From positions 1-25,825 of IMG/VR virus record IMGVR_UViG_3300026253_000007: a stretch of 25,825 nt of DNA; one strand, 5' to 3'. Shown here one piece after another: positions 9,483 through 16,908 of the stretch (positions are counted from its first letter, which is position 1; every line of letters starts with the position of its first letter). The translations under genes and the position numbers were made by a program. The stretch comes from a virus. The notes beneath the pieces were generated by a model, which saw only the letters and a program-made list of their open reading frames with translations, ran no database searches and was not told the origin of the DNA.

Positions 9483-9884
9483 TTATCCTCGCTCCGTAAC
9501 AATTAATTCACCATCCGGGCCGATACTAAAATCAGCTACCCGAGGTTTCCATCTCATTGCTTTGCCGTACCCGCCGCCTTGCAACTTGAGCTTGCATCTT
9601 CGCCAGCCCCAGAGTTCTAGCGGGGCATGCTTGATCCATTCGTAGACCGCTTCATTGCGCTCTTCCGTCAGCTTCTTGACATGCCCGCTGAAATCCTGCC
9701 CACAGGACTGGATAGCAACGATGCCCTCCTCCGGGTCGATGGCAATGATGTCGATAAAACCAAACAGGTCCTGCCGAATCCCAAACTTGCCGCCATACTG
9801 CTGAAACTTTTCCACGATGCCGCAGGTGCGACCCTGCTCCCGCATCGCTTTCAAGGTACGTTGTGTTGGACTTAATCCTGCCAT
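9483..9884 (-). CDS. PD-(D/E)XK nuclease-like protein
   Basis: A 133-residue protein. The ATG at 9884 shares its A with the TAA stop of the upstream gene, with AGGA eight bases ahead, so translation is probably coupled; an ATG at 9941 is less likely. Residues 12-60 read as a compact alpha/beta core: VEKF, then RQDLFGFIDIIAID (D39, D45), then EEGIVAIQSCG. That order matches a widespread phage family with a restriction-endonuclease-like fold. In it the usual E/D-x-K of the second strand is often Q-x-x; here it is Q59, with no lysine two residues later. Catalysis may therefore be altered or lost. It could be a Holliday-junction or VRR-NUC-type nuclease helping recombination. Confidence 0.75.
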   Translation of the reverse strand: MAGLSPTQRTLKAMREQGRTCGIVEKFQQYGGKFGIRQDLFGFIDIIAIDPEEGIVAIQSCGQDFSGHVKKLTEERNEAVYEWIKHAPLELWGWRRCKLKLQGGGYGKAMRWKPRVADFSIGPDGELIVTERG

Positions 9885-10213
9885 TATCTTTTTCCTTTCT
9901 TCTTTTTCGGCGGTTCCCAAGGCTGACTGCAGGTCGGACACCGAATCGTCTGGCCTTCCTCGCTGACGTGCTCGGGGATACCTTTAACCGGTTGCCCGTA
10001 GTATTCCTTAACGACCTGCCGCACTTGTTTCAGTACCTCCGGGCACTGGTATTGCAGGATTGTCATCACACTGCCCAGGACGTGCCTCTCCCAGGCCGCC
10101 GACGGCATAACGCTCTTCATACCCATCAGGTCGGTAAAGCGCGAACAGAGCCCCTCGTAGGAGGCCAAGGTCGTATCCGAGCTGGTTAAGGGTTGTTTCT
10201 TTTTTCGTCCCAT
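9884..10213 (-). CDS. Small basic protein with one CxxC, unknown
   Basis: A 109-residue protein starting at ATG 10213, directly after the TAG of the upstream gene (TAGATG), with GAGG five bases ahead. The N-terminus (GRKKKQP) and C-terminus (PPKKKKGKR) are strongly basic. A single CPTC sits near residue 93, which is half a zinc site, so a metal site would need a dimer or other ligands. The middle is helical and mentions no recognised motif. Tight coupling to the PD-(D/E)XK-like gene downstream suggests joint expression. Function unknown. Confidence 0.75.
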   Translation of the reverse strand: MGRKKKQPLTSSDTTLASYEGLCSRFTDLMGMKSVMPSAAWERHVLGSVMTILQYQCPEVLKQVRQVVKEYYGQPVKGIPEHVSEEGQTIRCPTCSQPWEPPKKKKGKR

Positions 10214-10687
10214 CTAAGCCTCAACCAGTTCGACGGCTTCATCTTTGCGCATAATGCCAATCACTTCGGCAATGGTCAGCGCCAGGATGGCTACCAGATC
10301 GGCTTGCTCCTCCTCTGGTGCACACGGTAGCGCCGGCATTTCCTTGTAGACTTCGACCGAACGACCTTCCGAGGTGATCAGGGTCATATCTGACTCAATC
10401 GAACCCCGGATCCGCCAGCGCAGGATGCTATTAACGGCATGCACCGTCTCGTGCAACAGCGCTCGCTTAAAGGTACATGGATCCGATTCGTTGTTGAGGA
10501 AGACATGCACCGCCGGCTCAGTCGTGGAAACGGTTAGCCCAGCCAGCTTCGAGCTGTCCGAGAATTGCGCTAACGTCTGACTGGTTCGGGGGTCGGTGGT
10601 AGACACACTTTTTAAGAGCTCCTCGCCCGTTGCCGCTAAATGGACATAGACCGAGGGCGAGTTTTTGATCTGCAACTTCGCATGCAT
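10214..10687 (-). CDS. Small HExxH metallopeptidase-like protein
   Basis: A 157-residue protein with ATG at 10687 and AAAGGA upstream. The motif LLHETVHAV places H79, E80 and H83 in a zincin HExxH helix, and an acidic EEEQ segment near residue 128 could give the third zinc ligand, as in minimal gluzincins. No signal peptide or membrane segment is visible, so it would act in the cytoplasm. The target is unknown; phage proteins of this kind are often called putative metallopeptidases without tested activity. The first 170 bases overlap the end of the upstream gene in another frame. Confidence 0.75.
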   Translation of the reverse strand: MHAKLQIKNSPSVYVHLAATGEELLKSVSTTDPRTSQTLAQFSDSSKLAGLTVSTTEPAVHVFLNNESDPCTFKRALLHETVHAVNSILRWRIRGSIESDMTLITSEGRSVEVYKEMPALPCAPEEEQADLVAILALTIAEVIGIMRKDEAVELVEA

Positions 10688-11021
10688 TATGATTTTTCCT
10701 TTCGTTGTTGATAAACTCTGGGTTCCGCGAAGGAACCACCGAGCGTCGTTTGGCCAGATAGGCGGGATAACCAGCGGCGATCAAGCAGTCATGAATGATC
10801 GTTTCCGAAATGCACGGGTCCATGAGTTCCTGACTGAATCGCTTCAGCGCGTCCTTCATAAACTTCGGGCTCTTCTTATCGGTATCGCTGTAAAAATCCC
10901 ACCACACGATGGCAATGGTTTTATCTCTGGTTGCGGGGCATTTGATCGGGGCCAGCAGTTCCTTCCACTTCTTGCTGCTGCGTTGCTTCAGTTTCGAAAG
11001 GATGCTTGGTTTTTGGCCCAT
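10518..11021 (-). CDS. Unknown phage protein with a long 3' overlap into the next gene
   Basis: A 167-residue reading starting at ATG 11021, one base after the TGA of the helicase gene, with GGAG nine bases upstream. The first ~100 residues look like a real protein (KKWKELLAPIKCPATRDKTIAIVWWDFYSD, later GYPAYLAKRRS) and are rich in aromatics. The last ~56 residues are read across the whole 5' end of the metallopeptidase gene in another frame and look less protein-like. A small hairpin (10721-10737, GGTTCC arms) lies just before that overlap. The natural stop may have been lost. No family recognised. Confidence 0.65.
   Translation of the reverse strand: MGQKPSILSKLKQRSSKKWKELLAPIKCPATRDKTIAIVWWDFYSDTDKKSPKFMKDALKRFSQELMDPCISETIIHDCLIAAGYPAYLAKRRSVVPSRNPEFINNERKNHNACEVADQKLALGLCPFSGNGRGALKKCVYHRPPNQSDVSAILGQLEAGWANRFHD
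10721..10737 (-). other. Short hairpin near the start of the overlapping metallopeptidase gene
   Basis: Arms GGTTCC (10721-10726) and GGAACC (10732-10737) with a five-base loop, six perfect pairs. No T-run follows on either strand. It lies 34 bases upstream of the ATG at 10687, where an intergenic mRNA hairpin would be expected if the upstream gene ended near residue 95. Confidence 0.4.
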
Positions 11022-11022
11022 C

Positions 11023-12399
11023 TCATTTGGCTCCGGTTTGCAGTTTCTTTTTGTACTTCTCGAATTCTAGGAACGAGAGGAATTTATTGTACGGCTTATG
11101 AAACTGCATATGGATATCGCCGGTGCACCCGCCCCGGTTGGCCGCAATGCGTATCGTGCATTGTTCGACTCCCGGATGCATCCAAGAAGGCATGCTGTCT
11201 ATCTTGGTCGTCGGGGGTCCGATAAACATGATGATGTAAGCATCCTGCTCAATCGCCCCCGAATCCTTCAGGTCATGCATCTGCGGCATCGGTGCTGGCT
11301 GTCCCGCTGTTTCAAAGCTCTTCGGTGGCCGCGAAATCTGCGACAGCAACAACACCGCTACCCCGGTCTCCTTGGCCACGATCCGAATCTGGTTGGTCAT
11401 ATGCTGAATCTCGTAGGTCCGACTCTGAAACTTGGCATTCAGCGACGACGATATGATCTGCAGATAATCGATAATGACAAACCGCACGCCCTTTTCGGTG
11501 GAATACTCGCGGATCTTGGCACAGATTTGCTCCACCGTTTGACCGGGATGATCTTCGACAAACAGCGGAGCGCGGCTAATGGTTGCCGGCCCCTCCATCA
11601 CGAAGGTTTCAATCTCCTCCGCCGACATTTGCCCCAGCTTGAGGCGCATGTTATCGGTTTCGGTGATATCGGCTCCGGCCTTTTCCAACAACTCGTCCTC
11701 GTCCATCTCCAAGGAGAAGAATGCGGTCGGTACCTTGTTGACCAACGCGGTATAGACCGCCTCGTTCAGGGCCAGCGTGGACTTGCCCATCTTAGGCCGT
11801 GCGCCGAGTACCGTAATCTTGCCGAATGGATAGCCTGCCGTGTTGCTTTGGATCTGGTTCCAGCGCGATTCGATGCCGGAGCAGCCCTTGTGGCGAATGT
11901 TGCAATACCGATGCACCATCAGCTTGAGCCGCTCCTTCTTTGACAGCATGTTGCGCTTGGATCGCCCAAATTTAGCCAGTGAGTGCTTAACTGACGCCAA
12001 GGTGCTCTCTAACTCATCTCCAGAGTCAATGGCCAGTACGGCGTCATGCAGTAGCTCCTTGGCCATGCGCTTGGTATGCTTCTCCATCACCGTTGCAATA
12101 TGCAGCGGCAGATTCTTCGGCGTGGTCGCAATGGTCATCGACGCAAAGACGGTCGCGGAAGCCGCTTCCGTATCAATGTGACGGCCGTCCCGCTCAATAC
12201 CTTCAATGATGGAAGCCGCATCGACTTCGTGTCCTTTGGCAAACAAGACCTCGGCCATTTCCCAAATGGTTTTCGAGGTGCTGTGTTCTAAGTGCTTCGA
12301 TTCCAACCCAGTATCCAGAGCCATCCGGCGGGTGTGTGGGTAGTCTTTAACTAAACATCCGATAATGAATTTTTCGGAAGTGATTGAGAATTCGGTCAA
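11023..12399 (-). CDS. dnaB: DnaB-like replicative DNA helicase
   Basis: A 458-residue protein, about the normal length for the family. Residues 1-110 match the DnaB N-terminal primase-interaction domain (IIGCLVKDYP, IWEMAEVLFAKGHEVD). The RecA-like core follows: Walker A GARPKMGKST near residue 200, the SLEMDEDEL strand-helix, Walker B VIIDYLQIISS, and LLLSQISRPP and DLKDSGAIEQDA segments typical of DnaB. It would unwind the fork as a hexamer in the cytoplasm. The start is TTG at 12399, with AGGGGAG six bases upstream; no ATG is better placed. A strong hairpin/T-run sits only 21 bases upstream. Later leftward genes follow within a few bases. Confidence 0.95.
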   Translation of the reverse strand: MTEFSITSEKFIIGCLVKDYPHTRRMALDTGLESKHLEHSTSKTIWEMAEVLFAKGHEVDAASIIEGIERDGRHIDTEAASATVFASMTIATTPKNLPLHIATVMEKHTKRMAKELLHDAVLAIDSGDELESTLASVKHSLAKFGRSKRNMLSKKERLKLMVHRYCNIRHKGCSGIESRWNQIQSNTAGYPFGKITVLGARPKMGKSTLALNEAVYTALVNKVPTAFFSLEMDEDELLEKAGADITETDNMRLKLGQMSAEEIETFVMEGPATISRAPLFVEDHPGQTVEQICAKIREYSTEKGVRFVIIDYLQIISSSLNAKFQSRTYEIQHMTNQIRIVAKETGVAVLLLSQISRPPKSFETAGQPAPMPQMHDLKDSGAIEQDAYIIMFIGPPTTKIDSMPSWMHPGVEQCTIRIAANRGGCTGDIHMQFHKPYNKFLSFLEFEKYKKKLQTGAK

Positions 12400-12420
12400 T
12401 TTCTTCTCCCCTTTCGTTGT

Positions 12421-12463
12421 AAAAAAAAACGGTAGTCGAGTATGTCAAACATACCCGGCCACC
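12421..12463 (-). terminator. Strong terminator-like hairpin just upstream of the helicase gene
   Basis: Arms 12431-12445 (GGTAGTCGAGTATGT) and 12449-12463 (ACATACCCGGCCACC) pair over 15 positions with one mismatch and a three-base loop. Read leftwards it is followed by one G and nine T (12421-12429). It follows the Sak-like gene (stop at 12503) and leaves only 21 bases before the helicase TTG, which includes the ribosome binding site. A separate promoter cannot fit in that space, so it should reduce, not abolish, helicase expression. Confidence 0.85.
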
Positions 12464-12502
12464 ATTCCGGTTATTAGCGTTCGCCTATGGGGCTAGCTTA
12501 TA

Positions 12503-13246
12503 TCAATTCAACTCCTTGCCTGCAAGAAAATCTTTGACAGAGTAGTCAGATCCTTTCAATTGGAGCTGGTGATAGGTCTTCAGCAGCTTGCGCCGATCCT
12601 GCATGGTCCACGAGCGATGATCGCCGGCTTGTCGTTCCAGATCCCACACTTCCACCCCCAGTTTATCAAAGGCGGCAATGATAGCATTGAATTGGACCTC
12701 GCTCAGCTTGACGTTGTCCGACAAGTCGGGTTCCGGTGCCCTGACCGATACTGCTTCTGGTTCCTCCCGCACTACTGCTTCCGGTGCCGTTTTGACCGGG
12801 GCATTTCCCGGCTCCGATTTCTTGGGTTCCGGCGGACGCGGCGTTGCTTCAGGCTTTTCCGGCAAATCCTCACCGGCATAGATGTAAGCACCCAGTCCGA
12901 ACATCATCATGTTCTTCACCAGACAACGCATCATGGTCTTGTTGATATCGAAGGTGGTCGGCTTCTTGATTGACTGGTTGCGGAAGTCCATCACGGGCAA
13001 CCACATTTCATGCGTCTCTTCACCGACGGTTATTTCGGTGTAGCACATCCAGCCGGTTTCGACATCGCCGAAGCAGGGCAACCCGCTTTCAGGATTCTTT
13101 TGGATCCGGTAGCTGGCGCTCGGGCAGTTCTTCTTGAAGGTATCCCAAGCCCAGGCCCAGCTGAGGTAGGACAGGCCGTTCTTCTGTTCCACATGATCGT
13201 TTACGTCGATCTGGGACAGGCGGTCATAGAGGGGTATCTGTTCCAT
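12503..13246 (-). CDS. Sak/DUF1071-like single-strand annealing protein
   Basis: A 247-residue protein with ATG at 13246 and AAGGAG seven bases upstream. Residues 20-125 carry the marks of the DUF1071 (Sak-type, Rad52-related) annealing proteins of phages: NGLSYLSWAWAWDTFKK, MCYTEITV, WLPVMDFRNQSI, and DINKTMMRCLVKNMMMFGLGAYIYAGEDLP. A proline/acid-rich linker (about 130-175) joins this core to a C-terminal helical tail. The protein would coat and pair complementary single strands in phage recombination and replication repair. It lies next to the helicase and two genes from the Cas4-like nuclease, a plausible nuclease-annealase pair. Confidence 0.88.
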   Translation of the reverse strand: MEQIPLYDRLSQIDVNDHVEQKNGLSYLSWAWAWDTFKKNCPSASYRIQKNPESGLPCFGDVETGWMCYTEITVGEETHEMWLPVMDFRNQSIKKPTTFDINKTMMRCLVKNMMMFGLGAYIYAGEDLPEKPEATPRPPEPKKSEPGNAPVKTAPEAVVREEPEAVSVRAPEPDLSDNVKLSEVQFNAIIAAFDKLGVEVWDLERQAGDHRSWTMQDRRKLLKTYHQLQLKGSDYSVKDFLAGKELN

Positions 13247-13520
13247 TTGCTATCTCCTTTTTTAGCTCTTGCAAGAGCCGTTCTTTTAATGATGCATAGA
13301 TTGCCTTTGGGCGGGTCTCTATGAATTCACGTCGCAGTCGGTGCCGCGCCTCCAGTTCGAAGGCGTTCAACAGCACCCACGCTTCGTTGCGTTGGTCTTT
13401 GTCGATGTGGGTGACTTTGTTTAACAGCAGCTTAGCCTGACTGAGGTATACGATATCCTCAGCCAGGTCCAAAGCCTCGGCCGCCACCGTCTCAACATAC
13501 AGCAGCCGATTGTCTCCCAT
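13224..13520 (-). CDS. Small helical protein, unknown
   Basis: A 98-residue protein with ATG at 13520 and GGAG seven bases upstream. Its last 23 bases overlap the start of the Sak-like gene, which carries the latter's ribosome binding site, so the two are probably coupled. The sequence is almost all helix (VAAEALDLAEDIVYLSQAKLLLNK, RLLQELKKEI) with heptad-like spacing, suggesting a coiled coil or helical bundle. No cysteine pairs or catalytic motif. Position suggests an accessory to the annealing protein; no family recognised. Confidence 0.75.
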   Translation of the reverse strand: MGDNRLLYVETVAAEALDLAEDIVYLSQAKLLLNKVTHIDKDQRNEAWVLLNAFELEARHRLRREFIETRPKAIYASLKERLLQELKKEIANGTDTPL

Positions 13521-13522
13521 GG

Positions 13523-13945
13523 TTATTCTCCGGGGAAACCGTCGTCTGAGTTCGTTGCTACAGCCGGTACCAGCTCGTCAATCACTTCTGCCAGCCAGCC
13601 AACTATGGCAATCGCTTCCTTGCTAGAGATACCGGGCCCGACTTGGTTGTTGTCGATCGATACCTGAAAGGCATTGGTCTCTAGCTTGTGAGCAATGACA
13701 CGGTCCGATTTGTCGAACTTAACTTCGGTAACCGGTGCGCGATCGGCACCTTTCACCTTTTCATTATACATGCCGTCGATGATGCGCTTCTGGCTGATCG
13801 AAAGCTCCGGGCGCTGCTCGATCGGAGAGGAAGGACGTTCAGCATTTGGGTCGCCAAACATGAAGCCTTTTTCCCAATCGTTCAGCTGGTCCTCGTGCTG
13901 TTTGATTTCTTCAATCTTACTGAGGTAATCTTGTTCAATGGCCAT
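13523..13945 (-). CDS. Unknown phage replication-block protein
   Basis: A 140-residue protein with ATG at 13945 and AAGGAG seven bases upstream; two bases separate it from the next gene. The N-terminal half (HEDQLNDWEKGFMFG, then LSISQKRIIDGMYNEKV) has a pattern I have seen in small phage proteins beside annealing or single-strand-binding genes. The C-terminal half holds GPGISSKEAIAIVGWLAEVIDEL and an acidic tail (DDGFPGE), reminiscent of acidic tails on single-strand-binding proteins, but no OB fold can be assigned. Function unknown; a DNA-metabolism accessory is likely from position. Confidence 0.75.
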   Translation of the reverse strand: MAIEQDYLSKIEEIKQHEDQLNDWEKGFMFGDPNAERPSSPIEQRPELSISQKRIIDGMYNEKVKGADRAPVTEVKFDKSDRVIAHKLETNAFQVSIDNNQVGPGISSKEAIAIVGWLAEVIDELVPAVATNSDDGFPGE

Positions 13946-14047
13946 TACTAATCTCCTTTGGTTTTTGTTTTAAGATCCGGTAGGCGACGTTAGCGCCGTC
14001 CTTGCCGGAATAGATTTTATTGAATTGTAATTCTTAGCAAACCTCCT
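13935..14047 (-). other. Orphan ribosome binding site and start-less small reading frame
   Basis: A perfect AGGAGG (14042-14047) overlaps the end of the Cas4-like gene, but no ATG, GTG or TTG follows at a workable distance in any frame. At six bases, where ATG is expected, stands AAG (14033-14035). A protein-like frame of 32 codons runs from 14033 to a TGA at 13935-13937 inside the next gene (FNKIYSGKDGANVAYRILKQ). It looks like a small gene whose start has mutated, been shifted out of frame, or is non-standard. Confidence 0.45.
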
Positions 14048-14981
14048 AGAAGGCTGGCTTGATCGTTTCCCGAAATTGGCTGCAGAAGGGCGCGGCCTTA
14101 CAATAGCCCCGCTCACAGCGCCGGCTCTCGCCCCGACGGTATTCGATTTCCAATTCATCCTGATCCTTGCGACCAGCCATAAAGATTAGTGCTTCGGATC
14201 GGTTGCGAAACGACGTGGCTCGTGGTAACGCCTTCTTGTATCCACTCACACCAACCTTGCCGTTGGTTTTCACCACCGCCCAACGATCCGGATCAGCCCA
14301 ACGCTCATCCTCTGAGCATAAAGGCAGGTCATCATCTTCGAGTTCCTCGCACTCGGCAAAGAGCCGGATGCGTTCCTCTAGAAATTCCTTGGTCTTGGCA
14401 GTGCTCCACATGGCCACCGGAATCACCGCACACTGCGCGGCTGGATAGCCGTGTTCCCGCAACGATTCGGTAAAGCGCCAGTCCCGCGCAATCACTTCCA
14501 GCTTAATCGCCGTCACCTGAATGTTGGCCAGGTGCAAGAGATAGGCATAGATGTTGAGTTGCTTGGTCCATTCTTTTTTGACGTTGCCGTTCAAGGCACT
14601 CTTGAGCGCATAAACCGACGTGACCTTAAAGTCGCGCAGGGTCCAGGTGCCCGGTATATCCTCGTTCGGCAATAGCAGGTCCGGCTTAAAGCTGATCTGC
14701 TTCCCATTGACTTCCTCGATGAACCGTTGCTCGGCAATGGCTTTCGGACTCGCGTTGCGTTCGGCGATTAAATGCGCCATGTTGCCAAAGAAGATCCACA
14801 GCAAATCCGATACATCTTCGATGATCTCATCACTGTGTCGTTCGGTTAATAGTTTGGCACGGGGCGAGTCAATCAGGGTGGTGACGGACTTCCAGCCGAC
14901 CTTGTCATACTCGCTGGCAAAGCCAACGATGGCATCATACAGCGAGCTTGACAGACCTGTCTTGTTAGTATACTTACACAT
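14046..14981 (-). CDS. Cas4/RecB-like PD-(D/E)XK nuclease with probable Fe-S cysteines
   Basis: A 311-residue protein with ATG at 14981 and AAGGAG eight bases upstream. The RecB-type nuclease motifs appear in order: GNMAH (H70), FKPD (D101), LRDFKV (D117, K119) and QLNIY (Q141, Y145). The C-terminus has C289, C294 and C300, and C2 is the second residue; one N-terminal plus three C-terminal cysteines is the Cas4/AddB pattern for a 4Fe-4S cluster. It would trim DNA ends to give single strands. No CRISPR genes are nearby, so the link is to the Sak-like annealing protein and helicase downstream. Nuclease identity is strong; the cluster is inferred. Confidence 0.9.
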   Translation of the reverse strand: MCKYTNKTGLSSSLYDAIVGFASEYDKVGWKSVTTLIDSPRAKLLTERHSDEIIEDVSDLLWIFFGNMAHLIAERNASPKAIAEQRFIEEVNGKQISFKPDLLLPNEDIPGTWTLRDFKVTSVYALKSALNGNVKKEWTKQLNIYAYLLHLANIQVTAIKLEVIARDWRFTESLREHGYPAAQCAVIPVAMWSTAKTKEFLEERIRLFAECEELEDDDLPLCSEDERWADPDRWAVVKTNGKVGVSGYKKALPRATSFRNRSEALIFMAGRKDQDELEIEYRRGESRRCERGYCKAAPFCSQFRETIKPAF

Positions 14982-15018
14982 CTAAACATCTCCTTTCGAT
15001 GTTTGCGTTTGGTTATAG

Positions 15019-15048
15019 TCCTGTCTCGGGTTGGTCTCCGAGACAGGA
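15019..15048. other. Stable 11-bp hairpin between nuclease and VWA genes
   Basis: Arms TCCTGTCTCGG (15019-15029) and CCGAGACAGGA (15038-15048) pair perfectly with an eight-base loop. Read rightwards it is followed by ATTGTTTTATC, a weak terminator tail; read leftwards, the expected direction here, there is no T-run. It is more likely an mRNA-end, processing or stabilising element after the VWA gene than a strong leftward terminator. Confidence 0.7.
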
Positions 15049-15085
15049 TTGTTTTATCTCTACTCCTCGGCTCGGGCTTTGGCAA

Positions 15086-16429
15086 TCAAACCTCAACTTC
15101 GATTATCCGCAGTTGCTTGGGTCTCACTCCCCCGATCTGATCGATCGGTGTATTGGCCGGCAGATGCGGAGCAAAACAGGTCCGATAAACACTCAAGACC
15201 AAGCACGGCACCTTCGGTTTCCACTTCGTGAAGGCGTAGGAATCACAGGGAATCAGATCCGTCAGCATAATGATGCCGCTCGGATTTAATCCTTCTGCAT
15301 ACTTCACCGCCGGCATAAAGAGCGTGCCGCCATAGCCGGCCCGCTTGCGATCCATATCCTTGATCGGGACGTTGGAGGCATCGAAGATCTTGATCGAATC
15401 CTTGAAGACCTGAGCATCGAACGGCACCAGATGAATCTTAGTGCCGGGCTTGGCTCGAATGATATCACTAATGTGATCAAACACGGTAGTGACCGCCTGG
15501 TCTGACATGGAACCCGAAACATCCAGCAGTAGCACGATCGTCCGGTCTTCCCGATCCTTGTTGCACGGAAAGATAATGTTGGAATCCTGAAAACGCCGAT
15601 TCGGTTTACGATAGTGCGGCCGCGAGCGGGTATACTGCGCCATGAAATTCTGCAGCTCGACTCGCCAGTTCAGCGCGGCCGGTGCTTCATGACCTGTAAT
15701 CAGCGCCTGCGCAGTCCTACACTCCCTGCCCGCCGCCTTGGAGGCAACGCTGGCCGAGGCAATCATCTTGATCGCCTCCTGCTGGGCCTTTTGCATATCT
15801 TTTTCCGGTGATTCATACACCTTGCCAAAGTCGGCTCCTTCGATGTCGGTGATCTCAGTAAATTGCCTCTCGCTCTCGCCCTCCCCTTGATCGCCCGCTC
15901 CACCACCAGTCTCCTGCATAGCTTGCTGCAGGCTTTGCGGCAAGTCATCGAAGGTATCCAACAGCTCCTTGAAATAAGCCTCGGCACTCTGGTTGGTCTC
16001 AAAGAGCCTAAACTTGCCATACCCCGGAATGCAACCGGCCATCAGGATTTCACTGTTGCGCCAGGTATCTTCTTGATGCTCCAACAGCAGCGAGTTGATC
16101 GCCAGGTCTGCCGCAATGTTAAAGGTCTCGTGCATATCAATGCCCATTTCTTTACAACGGGGCCCGTAGCTTTTCCTGAGCTCGACCAGACGTATGTGAT
16201 GCTGATAGGCCACATGCATGGCCTCGTGCTTCAGGATTTCACGGATATCGGTTTCACTGATTTGATCGACCAGGTTGGGGTTAAACATTAGGTTCTTGCC
16301 ATCGGTACCCATTATCGCTGGGAGCTGTGGGTTCTCCACAATCTCATGCTTCAGGATAATGGTGGTATAGAACGGACTGTCGTTCATGACTGCCACGATC
16401 CCTTTGCTTATTGCTTTTCGTGCATTCAT
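15086..16429 (-). CDS. VWA-domain protein with N-terminal metallopeptidase-like domain (MoxR partner)
   Basis: A 447-residue protein with ATG at 16429 and AAGGAG six bases upstream. The N-terminal third has HEAMH (H68, E69, H72) followed by FNIAADLAIN, as in the DUF2201 putative metallopeptidase domain. A low-complexity Gly/Glu linker (about 174-190) follows. The C-terminal third is a von Willebrand A domain with an intact MIDAS: DVSGS (D303, S305, S307), GGTLFMP and MLTDL. Proteins of this layout (YwdH/CobT-like) work with MoxR-type AAA+ ATPases to remodel or insert metal into targets. The ATPase is encoded about 3 kb upstream in the same leftward block. The target is unknown. Confidence 0.9.
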   Translation of the reverse strand: MNARKAISKGIVAVMNDSPFYTTIILKHEIVENPQLPAIMGTDGKNLMFNPNLVDQISETDIREILKHEAMHVAYQHHIRLVELRKSYGPRCKEMGIDMHETFNIAADLAINSLLLEHQEDTWRNSEILMAGCIPGYGKFRLFETNQSAEAYFKELLDTFDDLPQSLQQAMQETGGGAGDQGEGESERQFTEITDIEGADFGKVYESPEKDMQKAQQEAIKMIASASVASKAAGRECRTAQALITGHEAPAALNWRVELQNFMAQYTRSRPHYRKPNRRFQDSNIIFPCNKDREDRTIVLLLDVSGSMSDQAVTTVFDHISDIIRAKPGTKIHLVPFDAQVFKDSIKIFDASNVPIKDMDRKRAGYGGTLFMPAVKYAEGLNPSGIIMLTDLIPCDSYAFTKWKPKVPCLVLSVYRTCFAPHLPANTPIDQIGGVRPKQLRIIEVEV

Positions 16430-16445
16430 AATTGCTCCTTCTTCA

Positions 16446-16832
16446 TTACCAGTCTCCTAATTTGGTCAGTGCAGCCTCAACCTTGATCCAATAAGGATCC
16501 AGATCGTAGTCCTTCTGTTCCATACGGCGGAAGCCAGTTGGACCTCGGTTATACATCAGGGCTAGTTCCTGATAAGTCGGCCTGCGGCCTTCGTTCATCT
16601 CAAAACGAGCGGAGTAATAGATCAACCAAATACGAGCCATCTCCATGCTTTTCATCCGATCAACTCGGTCGGTATCGAAGTAAAACTTTTCTCCCAGAAT
16701 CAGGTTCACATCCTCCACGAAGATAGGGTGAATTTGCAAACACCCCACCGCCTGGCCCTTGTCTCCAGTGGCCTTGTTGTCTCCGCCACTCTCCACGGCT
16801 ATCAGGGCCGCAATCAATACTGATATGTTCAT
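16446..16832 (-). CDS. Small lytic transglycosylase / lysozyme-like endolysin
   Basis: A 128-residue protein with ATG at 16832 and a full AAGGAGG seven bases upstream. The start reads directly into the SLT-type fold: AALIAVESGGDNKATGDKGQAVG, where E14 is the expected catalytic acid, then CLQIHP, and later ALMYNRGPTG. It would cleave the glycan of peptidoglycan. The length fits a single catalytic domain without cell-wall binding modules. No cleavable signal peptide is apparent, so it needs a holin, or acts as a virion enzyme. It is unusual to find it inside a replication/remodelling block, next to the VWA gene. Confidence 0.85.
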   Translation of the reverse strand: MNISVLIAALIAVESGGDNKATGDKGQAVGCLQIHPIFVEDVNLILGEKFYFDTDRVDRMKSMEMARIWLIYYSARFEMNEGRRPTYQELALMYNRGPTGFRRMEQKDYDLDPYWIKVEAALTKLGDW

Positions 16833-16874
16833 TGTGCTACCTCCTTATATGAATTTGAGCTGTTAAATAGAATG

Positions 16875-16903
16875 CGCCGACCGTCCCCGAAGGGAGGCCG
16901 ACG
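16875..16903 (-). terminator. Hairpin after the DUF3150-like gene (weak terminator)
   Basis: Arms CGCCGACC (16875-16882) plus TCCC (16884-16887) pair with GGGA (16892-16895) plus GGCCGACG (16896-16903), with one bulged G. Read leftwards the loop is TTCG. Only CATTCTATTT follows, so any termination is probably partial. It lies six bases beyond the stop at 16909. Confidence 0.6.
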
Positions 16904-16908
16904 ACTTG

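Noticed and set aside
11098-11943. 281-codon rightward frame opposite the helicase gene
   Set aside because: Antisense shadow of a strongly supported DnaB gene; no matching motif or ribosome binding site.
14046-14981. Part of a CRISPR-Cas system (Cas4)
   Set aside because: No repeats, cas1/cas2 or effector in the window; the context is phage recombination.
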